A DNA stretch of 64,000 nt from positions 34,093,004-34,157,003 of the forward strand of contig CM036658.1 in the NCBI GenBank assembly GCA_020746105.1, in the 5' to 3' direction. Below the pieces are notes generated by a model. That model saw only the letters and a program-made list of their open reading frames with translations, had not been told where the DNA came from and did no database searches. Numbering within the stretch: the stretch's first letter is position 1; each line of letters opens with the position of its first letter. The stretch is from Trogon surrucura. Taxonomy: Eukaryota; Chordata; Aves; Trogoniformes; Trogonidae. This document shows, piece by piece, positions 12,601-27,100 of the stretch. The translations under genes were made by a program, and so were the position numbers.

Positions 12601-15600
12601 TGCCTTCTCACTACTAAATATAAAATCCAAGTAATCCTGTTCTGCTTTTTCCGATAGGTTCTTTTCTGGACAGCACCTCTCCCTTCCTCGTGGTGGCTGC
12701 TTGCACGGCTCTTGGGGAAATTGGCAGGAACGGCCCCTTGCCCATTCCCAGTGAAGGAACAGGATTTACAAAACTGCAACTTGTTGAGAGCTTATTGGCC
12801 CGAATCCCTTCCAGCAAGGAAACAAATAAGGCAAGATTTTGTAGTGTTGTTCATTTATAGAATGTCCCATCCCCAGGTTTATGTATTACCTACCAAACTC
12901 AGCCTTGGGGTTTTTTTAGGCGTTAGGCTTATCATTGACTTTAGTGAGTCAGAATTTGGTTAAGCGTTTTCAGAATTAGGCTGTTTTTTCCAGTGTTGTC
13001 TAGCAGTTGATTGCTTGTGCTTTCTGTACCCGTAAGTAGGAACTTAAGGGATGAAAACTATGTCTGGGCATAATTTTAATTCAGGAAAAATCGGAATATC
13101 TTTACTTGAAACAGTCCTCAAAGGTAATAGGACATTTGTTTTCATCTGTGTTTTGGAAGAAACGTGTATTGATTGATCTAATAAGTCACTTGCCTGTCTA
13201 ACTTCTGGTAGTGAAACTTTAGCGAGGTTGAGAAAGAGTGGGTTTAAAGTTTATCTTCTGGATTTACTGGGAAGTTATGTGATGATATATGGTTTTTTTG
13301 TTTGTATTTAAGATGAAGGAACGAGCAATACAAACATTGGGTTACTTCCCAGTGGGAGATGAAGATTTTCCCCACCAGAAGCTGCTGTTGCAGGGTTTAA
13401 TGGATTCTGTGGAGGTGAGGTGCTGTCAATGTATTAAGCTTTATACTGCAGTGAGCGTTTCTGTTTGAATGCTTTTTATACTCTAGAGCCCAGGGGACCT
13501 GTCTTTTTAGTTTTTAAAACTGCCTTGAAACAGAGAGCAGAAGTTGGTTTGGGACTTCTAAACTGTTTTATGCCACACTTTGAAAATTTGCCAGTTGAGG
13601 TCTCTGCCCCAGTCTTACAGTATTGAAGCCGCAGAGTCATAGAACAGTTCTGGTTGGAAGAGACCTTCAAGAACAAGTCTATCTTTTGGCCTTCAAAAAG
13701 TATATAATAAAAATACACCTTCTTTTACATCTGAACTATACCAGCTGGTACAATTCACTTGAATTAGAGGCTTTAGTTACAGGAATATATCTGTTTAAGT
13801 CTAAGTGCATCAGTGTAGTGCATGACATTCTTTCACAGTACTTCAGAGCTGCTATGCATATTGCAGTATGCCAGACAGCAAAACTAGATAGTCAAGGAGG
13901 TTTTTTTTAGTGTTCTTATTTACAACTTGTTTTAACTTTCCTCCTTGTTCATACTGACATAGGATTCAGCAGCTGTTGAGTATCAGACAGGCTGGCTTTG
14001 CTGAGTTCTCCAGTCTGACGTGATCAAACAAACAAAAATACTAAAAACATTTTGTATGCAAAATGATATTTCTAAGTGCTGTGTTCATCTCCCGTAACTG
14101 CTTAGGGAAGTTACAGCTTCCTTTATAAAATGTGTACTTGGGAAAAAAAAAGCAATTTATCTAAGCTAAGGCCTGACTTCTCCAAATGCCTAAGCATTTT
14201 ATGCTTCCAGAGAGTAAGGAAAGCGGTCTGGAAGGTAGTTGGCAGGTATGGAAATCGGTTCTTATGACTTAAGATTCGTTATGAATAATGGCAAAAAAGT
14301 GGCAGACTTTTTTTTTCTGCACATTCTGTTCCTGAGGGCTTAGAAAATGGCGGAAAGAGAACAGAGAAACAAATCAAAGCATTGTCTGAATTCTTTTAGG
14401 GTGAAACATATTTGTGCATCTCAACTTACGGATCAACTTACAGGTGGAGTTACAGGAGAATCTTTTACTACTGCATACTATAAAAAAGACGCAGTAATTT
14501 TTCTTAATGACTGGCAGTTTTGTTCTAACTTTGTTTTATTTTCATCCTGTCTCCAGTTCCTTCTGTTGACTAAGTTGAACTTCTGCAGAGATTAGCAAAT
14601 ACTTTGCAGGAGGTACTCTTTAAAAATAAGTGTGGAAGTCCTAAATCTTAGCATTCATTTTGGAGAGTTTGACATTGACTCGGTTTACATCAATTTCAGT
14701 GGCTCCAAGGTGCCACATAGTCTCAGAAGCTCACCAAAGGAATGACCTTTTTGCAGATTGGTGCTGAGAACTGGGGCTGGGAAAAGAGACTATGGTTTTG
14801 TGGAGTAAGTGCCAGAAGTGTGTGTTTAATTAGTACTGTCATTGAAGCTCTGTTGTGTTTTTCAGGCCAAACAAATAGAACTGCAGTTCACCGTTGGTGA
14901 AGCTATTACCAGCGCTGCTGTAGGAACCAGCTCAGTGGCCGCACGTGATGCGTGGACAGTCACAGAGGAGGAATATATCCCTCCCCCGGGTATGCCTTCT
15001 TGATAGAGGGTCTGCGCTGAGGGTGGTAAAATCTTACAGTTCTTGATTAACACTGGGCTCCATAACTTCCACGATGTTTGATTTATAATAGTAGAAGCAA
15101 GAGACATTTTACATTTGTTAATGCACTGCTTGGTGTTGTACAATGCTGTTTTATAAATGAGTCATTTCACCTCTTCAAGTCCATCTACTCGGAGGGTACT
15201 ATTTAAGTAACTGGTTGATGAAATCTAATTCATTGCCACTTGACACTGCATTTTCATTTTGTTTTTCCATGTTGGGATAGTTTCAGGTTTAACATACAGA
15301 AACATTTTAAAATAGCATTTTGAAGCCTGCACTGGAAAGCAGAGTTATAAAATAAAATTGCAAGTCTTTTTCCAACAACTTGGAGTGATACAATTAAGTG
15401 ACGTTTGTAAATACAGTAAATACAGAATTTTTATTTGGGGACTAAGATTCTGTACCCATTGAAATACAAGTATGGCAGAATGGTAGCTTCAAAACAGGCA
15501 GCTGTAAATATCAGCCTCAGACATGCAGACAGATGTTTTAATGATGTGAGAGTGGTCTTAGATCTTTAGTGCTCCCAAGGCAGAGCATGTGCAGAATGGG

Positions 15601-18600
15601 GTAGGAACCAAATCCTGCCATTCATTGCTCCAGAAATCTTGGGTCCTTACAAAATGAAAGTACACTGGGTCTTATGCAGTATGAGTAGTACCTCTTCTTG
15701 GCAGCAGGCTCTGAAACACTTTCACGAAGAATTAGGAGGACTCTCTTCAGTCTTTCCGTTAGGAGAAGTACTTTCCCAGCCACTCCAGTGAAAGCTTTTC
15801 CTTAACAAGTAAAGATTAAAGTTTCACCTGAGTACTCATGGGCTGATTAGGTTTTTAATTACCTCTGGACATTATACTGAAATTTAAAGGGGTGTGGACA
15901 ATTCTCAAAGCTCCCCCGACCTCCACCTTTCTTTCTTTCATACAGATTTGAAAGTGAATGATGTGGTTCCCTGGGTCTTAGACCTTATTTTGAACAAGCA
16001 CATTGTCAGCCCCAACCCACACGTTAGGCAGGCAGCTTGCATCTGGCTACTGTCCATGGTGAAGAAGCTGAGCACGCACAAAGCAATTAAGGTAAGAAAC
16101 ATGACCTTTAGTAACACTGGCTTGTCCCTATTTTTGCTTCTCATTGCTGTCCTTTCCTTCCCCTTCGCTTCCATCGCCTCTTTTTTCCCCAGTGCTCGTG
16201 CAGCCCTTACTGAGCTCTTTTGGAGATGTGTCTTATCTTTTATTACTAGAGGAGCATCCTAACTGGCAGATAAACAAGTCTGTTTGGCACCTTTGTAAAC
16301 CTCAGACTTGCACTCAGGTCGGAGTGTGCTTAGGGTAAATAGCTGTTCTAAGATGAAGTAGCGGTACATCTTTCCTTGGGAAGAAGAGATTGGTGTCAGA
16401 GCACGTTTTAGAATTTATTTTTCGAAAATATTAAAAGGAAGTCTGGGAGGGGAAGAGGAGGGAGAAATAGATGGGATTCCTGATTCATTGTTTCGCAGAG
16501 TTTATCACACTTTTGGTACCTAGGACCAGTTATGATGTGCTTAATGTACTGTTTGTTTTTGCTGGGCTTTGGTGAAAACCTTATATTTAGTGTGCTTCTC
16601 AGTAACAAGAGAATATGAAAGGTCCTATGCAAGAACCTATAAAGCATTCCCAACCGAAATGTTCTCTCTGAATAGAGGCACTGACTGTGATGGGACCATG
16701 TAACCATTTTGTGCTCATCGTAGTGAGCTTTGGGACAGTCGGTGCTTTGCAAGTGTAAGGTTTTACATGTAAAACCTTGCCACATACTACATTTGTGTAA
16801 ACAGTGGAACTTGTGAGAGGTGGCAAAGTCCACTAGTTTGCAGATGGAGATGTCCTTGCACACAGGATAGCCCCATCTAGCTGCAAGCCACAGTTATGAC
16901 TCATTACTACCATGTACTAAACAAGAAAAAAAAAATATGTGATTTACTAATGGCATGGTAGCTGTAAAAAAGTGATGGACAAATAACTGTTAACTTCTGT
17001 GAATGTCAGCCACGCTGCTGCTTACCTGTCTGGAAGAGAGGGCAGTCTTGTCGTAAGTGTAGCTCAAACAGGCAACTCCATTCACACAGTAGCCTCTGTT
17101 TATCTGTTAGCAACTTGCCTTGAGACCAGACAAAGGATACAAAACCTGAGATAAAAATAACGTCCTTTTCTCTCATCTTACAGTCTCATCTTAAGGACAT
17201 TCAAAGTGCATTTGTTTCAATTCTGTCAGATAGTGATGGTAAGTACTATCACATTTTTTGTGGGCTTTTGACATAATGGAGGGAATCTTTGAAGAGGCAG
17301 AAAGTCAGTTACACCCTCTCTTGCACTTAGCATTAAAAGATGACTGCAGAAAAATTCCATTTCTGATGTAATAGGAATGATTTTTCTTCCTAAGTGTCAC
17401 ATGTAGAGATAAGAAACACAGCTTTTTGGCATGCTTTGCTAATCAAGCACATTGTGCTTTGGGAAGCAGGATGCATATCACAGAGTTCTGTGTGGTCAGG
17501 AACTTTAAGTCTCTCTAAGCTGACAAATTTTGGATTTTAGGTCTATCCATGGCAGCTAGCAGAAAGGGTGGAATTCAGCATCCTATGCAAAGCTGCCCGA
17601 AGTTGGAGAGCATTACCATTAACTTTGCTGGACTTCAGGGGCCAGCGTTGTGTCAGAATACAAATGGCTCTTGCAGTGACAATGTTAGCTTGAAGATGTC
17701 ATCTAATATGGTGGAGGGTATGCCTTCAGGACAAATTGCTGCATCAGAATGCAAAGTGCCTGTCTTGCCCAGACTAGAGCTACTCTAAAATGGAGGGCTG
17801 TGAACTGCGGCAGAGAGCTCCATTTGCCCGATCATGATTTTGGTTGAATTTTGGTTTTGAAATTTTTGTGTTACTTAATTACATTCTTGTATTTAATTTT
17901 ACTTTGTAAAATCTCTTGCAGAGCTTAGTCAAGATGTTGCTTCCAAAGGTCTCGGACTGATATATGAACTAGGAAGTGAACAGGATCAGCAAGAGCTAGT
18001 CACCACACTTGTTGATACCCTTATGACTGGGAAAAGGTACAGTGAGATGAGAATGCAAATGGGAGAGTTCTCAGAGTTATGTGTCTGGTGGAAAAAAATA
18101 TGTGCCTCTCATGTAGAAAGAGATGTTTTGTGGCCAAGGGCAAGGCAATATCCCTATATTCCCAGTGCAGCAAACTAGGACATTTCTTGGTACAGCGTAG
18201 AGTTTTTGTGACTGAAGTTGTTCTGGTTTGCTCCTTTCAACAAAGCTTCAAAACAATGATTCAGTCCTGATACAAGCAGTTCAAATCAGTTGGGGTTTGT
18301 TTAGATTTCGTACTTGCTGCATTGTGTAACTGCGAAGGACAATACTCTCTTGCAGCAACAATGGTCATGTTGTAGAATTGGGGACTTGCGTGAAAGGTGC
18401 CTTCTGCTGAGGAACTGTTATAAGTGGTCACTTGTCAGCTTTAGTGCAAAAAGTACTGATCTTGATAATCGTGTTGGTCAGTTCTCTTTAGCAGCCTGCC
18501 CCTGTCTAACCTGGTGTGGGTGTGGCCACTGTGATTGACAGAAAACTTGGCTGGGAGTTTGGGGATCCAGTGGTGGTAAGCAGGCAGAGATACATGAGTG

Positions 18601-21600
18601 GAAATTGCATTTCTTCGTTTTGAAGTAGAGATTTGCTGTCCATTATATGACTTGTGTCTGGGCACAAGTAAAAAGCTGTCATGCAGCATTTTGACTTTTT
18701 GTGACTGCAGAGCAAAGCACTTGCTTTCTGCAGTGTCTCCGTAACATTGCACATTATACTAGTTAATGAGATTCCTTGCAGTGCGTGTGGTGGTATACAT
18801 CTCTGGGGTTTTTTTGGTGGGATTGGAACTGAAAGAATGTGAGGTTACTGAGTTAATAAAGCAAAACAAATTAACTTGTTCTGTAGCATGGAGTCCATTC
18901 AGGGGTAAACTTGCGTAAAGCTAATGTTAGACCTCTTTTCTGCTAGAGCCAAACATGAGATGACTGGAGAAACTGTGGTGTTTCAGGGTGGCCTGAGCAA
19001 AACCCCAGATGGGTAAGTTTACTAATAGGGTCAACACACAAACAGTGCTGAAACAGTATTTCCTTGCTTATGGATCTGCTTCCTGATCTTTTTGTTCATT
19101 GTTGTTCTCTGAGTTACCACAACTGTTTTCTTGTAGTACGGACAGAGTATTAATTTCTCTCTGTCTGCTTTAGGCAGTGATTTGACTGTAACTTTAGCTG
19201 TTACGGCATTTGTATGGCTGAAAACAGTGACACTGATTTGCCTTCTGCTTTACAAAGTCAAGGCCTTTCTACCTACAAGGAGCTTTGTTCACTGGCTAGT
19301 GATCTCAATCAACCAGACCTGGTGTACAAATTCATGAATCTGGCCAACCATCACGCCATGTGGAATTCTCGGAAGGTAATTTGCTGCTTTCATACCACTT
19401 CCATTCCTGCTGTGAACTTCGAAAAGAGCAACTGTACTTCTGTAGCTCTATTTGTGTGATCTGAGGATAACTGTATGTGCAGGCTGTTTGTTGATGCTTT
19501 AATATCAGGTCCAAGGCCAGTTTACCAGTGTGAGTGTCGTAGTTTGAACCTACCCTACAAAAGTTACTCAACCACTTGCTCACCCCCACCCCTTCCCTTT
19601 AGGGATAGGGAGGGAGAAAATTCTGTGAAAAGGGCTCGAGGATTGAGATTAGGACAGGAAGGGTCTCACTTGACATTTACGGTTACAGGCAAAGGAACAG
19701 ATCAGATGTGGGGAGAAAACAAACATAAGTGTAGTTTACCACCACCAGTTTAAACAAGGTCAGTTAAGTAAGAGAGACAGAAAACAAACACAGATCTTAG
19801 GCACCCCTTCCCCCTATCCCTCCCTCCCAGTGGTGCAGGGGGTGGGGGATGCGGTCCCTCTGTCCTCCTCGGGCAGAGGGCTCCTCTCAGCCTTCCCCTG
19901 CTGCTGTGTGGTGTCCCTCTCAGGGGCAGCAGTCCTCATCCTCCACGTGAGTCCATCCCACCATTGTGGCACCCATCCATGGGCCACAGTTGACCTGCTC
20001 TGGTGCAAGTGCTTCTTGGAGTAGTGGGTCTCCTCTGGCACATCCATTGCTTCTGTGGTCTCTCCCTCCTGTAGTGGAGTCCTCCATGGACACATTAACT
20101 GCTGATCTCCTTGGTCCACAGTTACTGCGGACACTCGGGGAAACATCCTGTTCCAATCATGTGTTTGCTCTCTCTTGCCTCGCCCTTCTCTCCAAAACAA
20201 AACCCCAAAGTCCTCAACACAAAAAAACAGAGAAGAAGGGAGTTCCTCCAACAGGCTTCCCCTTTCGAATATATTGGTTCACAGAGGTGCTGATTGTCCT
20301 GGACTTAAGCAGGGGCAGGTCTGACCGGTTTCCTGGGCCCAGGAAGGTTCTGGGAGTTTCTCCAAAGGAGTGTGCTCCATAGCCACCCCCCGTTACCAAA
20401 AATCCCGGCCAGACCCAAACCTATCATGCTGAGGACCAGGTTTACCATTACTTGAAATTCTTAAGCAAAATGTTGGTTTCACAGAGTCCATATCATCCTA
20501 CATTCACCTCTGAATCTGCTGTGATCCTTTCCTTTTACTTTTGAATGTGCTTAGAGACCAGGTCTTGATGTGTTCAAACAGGAGATAATATTTTCAAAAC
20601 TGGGTATATTTTTAGATGCCAAAGAAAGTGACATCTGTTATGTAAAAAGGCAGAGCAGAAAGTACTCAGAAAAAAAGTTGCTGAAAAGCCAGTTGACAAT
20701 ACACCAATTCAATTGTTGTTCTCAGAAGTATCCGTTTTGAACTCAAGTCCTGATATTTTAAAGCTACTGGGACCTTTAGCAAAGCCAAAATACTACTGCA
20801 TCCACTTCCTGCCAAAAAAAAGTAGCATCATAAATTTGAAGACTTGAGTATAGTTTTCAGAACTTTGACTTGGTGACATTTTTACTGGCTTTACATAAGG
20901 ATGGAAGAAATTGTTTTGTCCCTGGGAACAGGTGGAACAGCTTTTGTGTGCTTTCATGCAGAAGACCCTGATATCTGGACCTACTGTATTGCACACTTCA
21001 TGCTGTGTGATTGCTACCTGAGGTTTTAAGTCTCTGTCAACACCACTTAGTGTGAAAACAAGCCCCAGTGTTAACTTCCACACAGAGATTGGCAAGTGGG
21101 CACATCTCTAAAGACTTCCGTCTCTTTACACTGGGACTTCAGAAGCATAGAAGCATAGTTAGGGTCCTGACCCTTGTGGAGTTTCACCAGCTGGGATGAG
21201 TCAAAAAAATCCACGCAGCAACTGTAGGTTGAGCTTTGGCATTTGAGGTATTTGCATAGTCATTTAAGTGGAAGGGAACATCTGGAAGTCTGTGCTCCAG
21301 ACCTCCACACAAGTGCTAGGCAGAGCAAACTGTTCAGAGCCTTCTGTTTTCCTTATACTTTCTGCAGCCTCTTGCTCCTCACTGGGAGTGAGACTTTTGT
21401 CGTTGTAGAGACGGACACGACACATCCGAGTGGTGATCACAGTGGCTCAAAAATGGCTGCTTTATTATACAAAGGGTGTGCTTTTGTACATAGCCTAAGG
21501 TAGTAGAAGAAGGTAACATGGCCTTTGCATATAGGTTAAACACTTGTTGTTCAAGTTCTAATTGGTTAACACTGAGCAGCTTCCAGCTGGGCTCATCCCT

Positions 21601-24139
21601 CCGGATCTTGAGGGAGAAAGTTCCGCAAACGTGTCCAAACTGAGTACACACAACTTCCCATCTCAAGAGTACACTGGGAATTTGTCAAGGTCAATGTCTT
21701 CAACCAGTGCCGGGTTATCAGCAGTCCAGCTGCTGACTTCACGGGCGAGCATCAGTTACGCTGTGTTAGAATGACAGTGGCATTGACAGCATTGGATAAA
21801 GTAAAGAGTATAGAAGAATACTTGCTTTTAAAGTAAATATGGACAGATGCAGAATTATGATCACCAGAGATTTCAGGTTGTACAGCTAAGGTGGAGTTGT
21901 TTTCACTTTTGTTTTTTCAGGTCATAAGTTATTCTTTTTCTTCTAAACTCAGCAGAGTTGTAGGGAAGCAGTGCCCCACCCTCACAAGTTTTTCTGAGAA
22001 AGAATCGATTTTGCAAGAACGTGCACAAATCCTCACAGTTTTAATTCTCCACCACACTTTTGCAGATGAGATCAATCGGTATCTTGAATTGAAGATTGGA
22101 GGGAAGGAAGTTTTGAAGTAGTATTTTGTTTGTTGAGTGCGATTGTATGCTCAGGTTCATTGTGGCAGCTAATTCTGCTACTCTTCTGGGCTGAATCAGA
22201 AGGATTCAGTCTGAATATAAACTGTGTCAATTAACTTTGCTGTGATGTGACTAGGAGCAATAACTGTGTGAGTGAGCAGATTTTTTCAACGAATAGTCTT
22301 TTGTCATCTTTTCAGGGAGCGGCTTTTGGTTTCAATGTGATAGCTGCGAAGGCTGGAGAGCAGCTGACTCCATTTTTGCCCCAGCTTCTTCCCCGTCTCT
22401 ACCGTTACCAGTTTGACCCCAACCTGGGCATTCGACAGGCAATGACCAGCATTTGGAATGCCTTGGTGACCGACAAGTCAATGGTGAGTGAGCAGAGTTG
22501 TGAGTTTGCTGCTAGCCAGCAGCATCTCAGAGATCCTCATGGGGCTGTTGCATCTTGTGAAAGGAGAGGCTGTGCAGAAAGGGGTGAGGTATTGTCCTGC
22601 AGAGAAAACAAGTGCATGGTTGAGTTGGAGGATGTGCAGAGGTTTTGCACTACCTCTTACAAGTGAAAGGATATTGCAGATGTCGTTTGTGCAGCCACTG
22701 TTAAAAGGTTTCAATTTATTTAAAGCATGGTCCTTCCACACTTCACTATTGCTCTGATACTGCCCATGAGAAGCTCTTCAGGAATGCTTGTGACCTAAGA
22801 TACCCTTTCTAGAGCAACAACATCAGAAGATGGTTCCTGAGCTTTAAGCCAGAGGAAGCCCATGGGAAGGAGCTGTTCCATCAGTTTGAGGATAACTCCT
22901 CCCAAACAAGTTTCAGGAATGAGTGATTTTGTGAGATGCCCTTGTTCTACCTGTGAAAGGCCTGGAGTTGGATTTGCAAATATTTTCTTCTAACAAAGCT
23001 GATCATGGTGTGAAATCATTCACTCTGATTCCTCATCAAAGCACAGCCACTTCTGTAAATGCATGTGCGGTGCTGCATCTAAACAGTTCAGTTGGTAAAG
23101 GACTCTTTTCTTGTAGTCTTTGTGTCAGTGTTAAGCCCTGAAGCAGTCTAAAGCAAAGACAAAGTTTGCATGGAGTGAGCTCTGGTGAGTGTTTGTTCAT
23201 CTGCTGTGGCTGAAAGCAGGTTTTATAGTCCAAAAGGATATTTATTTTACTTCATTTTTTTCTGAGTACAGGACAAGGATCCTCAGTCGGTGCTTTTTTC
23301 ATGATTTTTCGTTTTTTTTTAATTATAGGTTGATAAGTACATGAAAGAAATTCTTGAGGATTTGATCAGTAACCTAACCAGCAGTCTGTGGAGGATCAGG
23401 GAATCCAGGTATTGCTAGAAAAAGTAACAGATTTTTCTTCAAACGCTCTTATTTTCTCTTCTTCACCATAAAGACGTTATTGTGAGAAAGCTGGGGAGGG
23501 GGTGAAGAGCACACATCCTTCTGTCAGGATAGAGCCCAGTCTTGTAGTCTGAATTTGAAGCGTAATACGATCTTGAAGCTCTTTGCTTCCTCAAGCCTGA
23601 TTTTTTTTGCTTCATCAAGCCTGTAGCTTGAGCATGATGTTAAATGTTGTCTGAAGGAGGACTTCTGATCACAAAGTTCTTGCCTATCTTTGGACCTGAA
23701 ATACTGCTTAATGTTAGGAAATCTTAGCAGTCTGTCTGTGTATGTACTTGGCAGCAGGGTGCCAGTCAGTATAGCTTTTTTTAATAAACTGCAGGGTTTT
23801 TGTAGTGTTTCGTAGTTACTCTGTATTGAAAACTTCCATTTAATTTCAATTCCAGGCTTTAGACCATTTTGGTTTTTTCTTATTCTATACTTGGAGAAAT
23901 CCAAAACAATTTTGTAACTGAGATGTTTGCAATAGCGATTTTCACCACAGCAGCCTTTCTCACTTGCTGTCACCTGTTCCAATTTCCACCTGACCAGCTA
24001 AATTGTTTTTTTCGCTGCTAATGAAGACAGAGTAGATTGAGGGTCTGGGGAAAATAAGGAGTGTGCAACAGTTCTGAGGTTGTTTTTTTTAACCATTTAC
24101 TTCCATTTGTAAACCTATCCGTGTGTACATATGTGTGTA

Positions 24140-24182
<43 letters not shown>

Positions 24183-27100
24183 CATCTATTCACCATGTGA
24201 AGGAAATAAAATTCTTTGTGTTGCAGCTGTCTGGCGCTGAATGACTTACTAAGAGGAAGACCTTTGGATGACATTATAGACAAGCTTCCAGAGATCTGGG
24301 AAATCCTATTCAGAGTGCAAGATGACATTAAGGTAATGGAAGTGATAACTGGACAGGAATCTTCAACAGAAAGTGCAGTGGTCAAGCTCTGAGATGTTTA
24401 AAGAGAGATTCTGTGAGAAGTCAAAAGAAGCCAAAGGGAATTTTAGGTATTAAGCAGACTAGAAACTCAGGGCCTTTGCAGTCACAATTTCCATGCCAAC
24501 TTAAAATCTTCTTGTGTGTTTCTTACATTTTTAAGTGTTATTTTTCATTCCTACTGTACTTGTTCTTGATAGATCAGCATTTTTCTTGGATGTAAATGAA
24601 TTCCTGAGTATTTGCTTAATTCTTAGGTGTAGAAACATTTATTCTGGGCTGCTTGTTTGTTTAAATTACCTGCATAAATGAAGTCAGAGGCCTTGGGTTC
24701 TTCCATATTTGAGCAGTGGTCTCTGTGGAACCAGACGCCTCTGCTCAAGCAAGGCTGAGCTGTTCTCCAAAGCGTGCGGTGTGCCAGGAAGTTGCTTCCC
24801 TAGTCGTACTGTTGTGTTCAGAAATGTTCCTCGGCACTGAAACCAACTGAAAGTTTTGCCTCAATGCTGATGAGCAATATTAGCCTCCAAAACAGAGTAA
24901 CTGCCTTCAGGTTGCCTTTTGGGAAGGGTCTAATTCCTGAGTTTTGCCTGGAAATGGTTTGGGAAGGTCTGCTTGTGGCAGGTCAGATTTTTTCTAAGAA
25001 TATCCTAAGACATTACCAGTCCAAATGATTGTGTTTCAGTACCCAGGAATAGATAGTCCTTAATTCATCAGTATGAGTAAATTTTAGAAGAGTCTAGTTG
25101 GTGGTGGTGTCATGTGCCATGAGAGGTGCACTAATATTACTGTTTGCTTTTAGCCCATCTTTTGCTAGTCCTAGAGATTCAGCTGAGTAAATCATCACTA
25201 AGCAACAGGTATTACATTGAGAAGAGGTCAAGCATACCCAAAGCTTGTATATACTCTTTTGCAATAGAAGGTTCTGGTTTTGGGATGTGATTTTGGGTTT
25301 TATTGTTTGTTTGGAATTTTTCTACTTAGTAAGGGCTTTCTGTTTTGAAAAGGACAACCTGCAAAATATCAGACACAAACGTGAACAGAAGCATGGTGAA
25401 CCTGATGGTGTCACGCAGGATTGTTAATGTATTTGTCACTGAGTACACCAGATACTCACATGGACCGAAGCCAATATTTCTCTGAAAGACACTATATTAA
25501 GTACTAGCCATCAATATAGCCTCATCAGAAATAGTGTTATACTTAGCAATTAATCTCTTAACAATGGATTGCTGACTTCTTTTTTAGGAGACTGTGCGAA
25601 AAGCAGCAGAACTAGCCCTAAAAACTTTAAGCAAGGTAAGACTTTAATTCTGTCATTTTCACATGTAAACAGGTATGGGTTTGATGTCGGGCAATCATTT
25701 GCTGTCATATATACAGGAGTAACAGTTTACCATAGACTGTTGTCTTGAGAAGATCTCTAGTAAAATGTGCAGTAGTGATAAACAGCGCAGCCCCCTAGAA
25801 AGCAGTTGTAATGAGCCTGAACACATGCTCTGTTGTATTTTTTGTTGATGGTGATGAAGTTCTGCTGTTCGAAGACAGTCGAGTTTTAAGTTCTGTACAA
25901 TCAAAGGAGGGTATAATGAACTGTTTTGTTGTTTGTTTTTTTTTTTATTCTGATGTCATTTTTGTATCCTGACTTGAGTGTGGGTTTTAAGGAGGTGTCC
26001 CATAACTTCAACAGTTGACCAAGCCCAACAGAACTTCACTGGTGTGAAAAAAAGTAAATCAGTCTGGTGCTGTTGTTGACACGAGTGTAGTGCAAGTATC
26101 ACTTTGTTTGGCATTCCTCTAAAAATGTCACGTTGGTGGACATTGTCCCACACAGCCAGCCATCCTCAGTCCAGGAGATTCCACCAGTGCATCGATGATA
26201 ACTTTTTGATGCAAATGGTGGATGAGCCAACCAGGAGAGGAGCGCTGCTGGATCTTGTGTTCACCAATAAGGAAGGTCTGGTTGAAGCAGTGAAGGTTGA
26301 GGGTAATCTTGGCTGCAGCGACCATGAGATAATGGAGTTCAGGATCTTGTGTGGTAGGAACAGAATACCAGGCAGGATTGCAGCACTGGACTTCAGCAGG
26401 GCCAACTTTGGCCTCTTCAAGCAATTGCTGGGGGAAACCCCTTGGGACAGGGAGCTGCAAGGTAAAGGGGCCCAAGAGAGTTGGTTGGCATTCAAGGACC
26501 ACTTCTTCGAGGCTCAGGATGAGAGCATCCCATCAGGTAGGAAATCAAGAAAGAGATCCAGGAGACCTGCATGGTTAACCAGGGAACTGCTTGGCAGACT
26601 CAGGTGGAAAGGGAGGGTGTATAAATTGTGGAAGGAAGGGCTGGCCACTCGGGTGGAGTACAGGACAGCTGTCAGGGAGTGCAGGGAGGCAATCAGAAAA
26701 GCTAAGGCCTCCTTGGAGTTAAAACTTGCAAGGGAGGTCAAGGACAGCAGAAAGGGCTTCTTCAAATACATTGCTGACAAAACTAACACTAGAGGCAATG
26801 TAGGCCCTCTGTTGAATGAGATGGGTGCCCTGGAGACAGAGGACAGAAAGAAGGCAGAGTTGCTGAATGCCTTCTTTGCCTCTGTCTACACTGTTGGAGA
26901 CCGTCCTCAGGAGCCTCAGTCCCCTGAGGCCCCAGAGGAAGTCATGACAAAGGAGGAGTCTGCCCTGATTGATGAGGAGTGGGTTAAGGATCAATTTGAA
27001 CACTTAAACATTCATAAATCCATGGGCCCTGATGGGATGCACCCACGGGTGCTGAGCGAGCTGGCGGGAGTCATTGCTAGGCCACTCTCCATCATCTTTG

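Larger units (their letters stand above)
1467..17921 (+). other. ECPAS introns with nothing recognised, first third
   Basis: Introns 1467-3171, 4458-6465, 6547-7276, 7506-8040, 8133-9879, 10015-12098, 13415-14865, 14990-15945, 16092-17183 and 17239-17921. Apart from CR1 scraps at 8325 and 13634 they hold unique AT-rich sequence with short homopolymers. Frames seen in them, such as 17549-17788, have no known motif. Confidence 0.6.

Noticed and set aside
17549..17788. A 79-codon frame starting MAASRKGG as an extra ECPAS exon or small gene
   Set aside because: Exons 15 and 16 join in phase without it, it matches nothing I know in Ecm29, and it lacks splice logic.
19814..20382. Frames of 145 and 138 codons on both strands
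   Set aside because: They fall in LTR copy B and show no protein motif.
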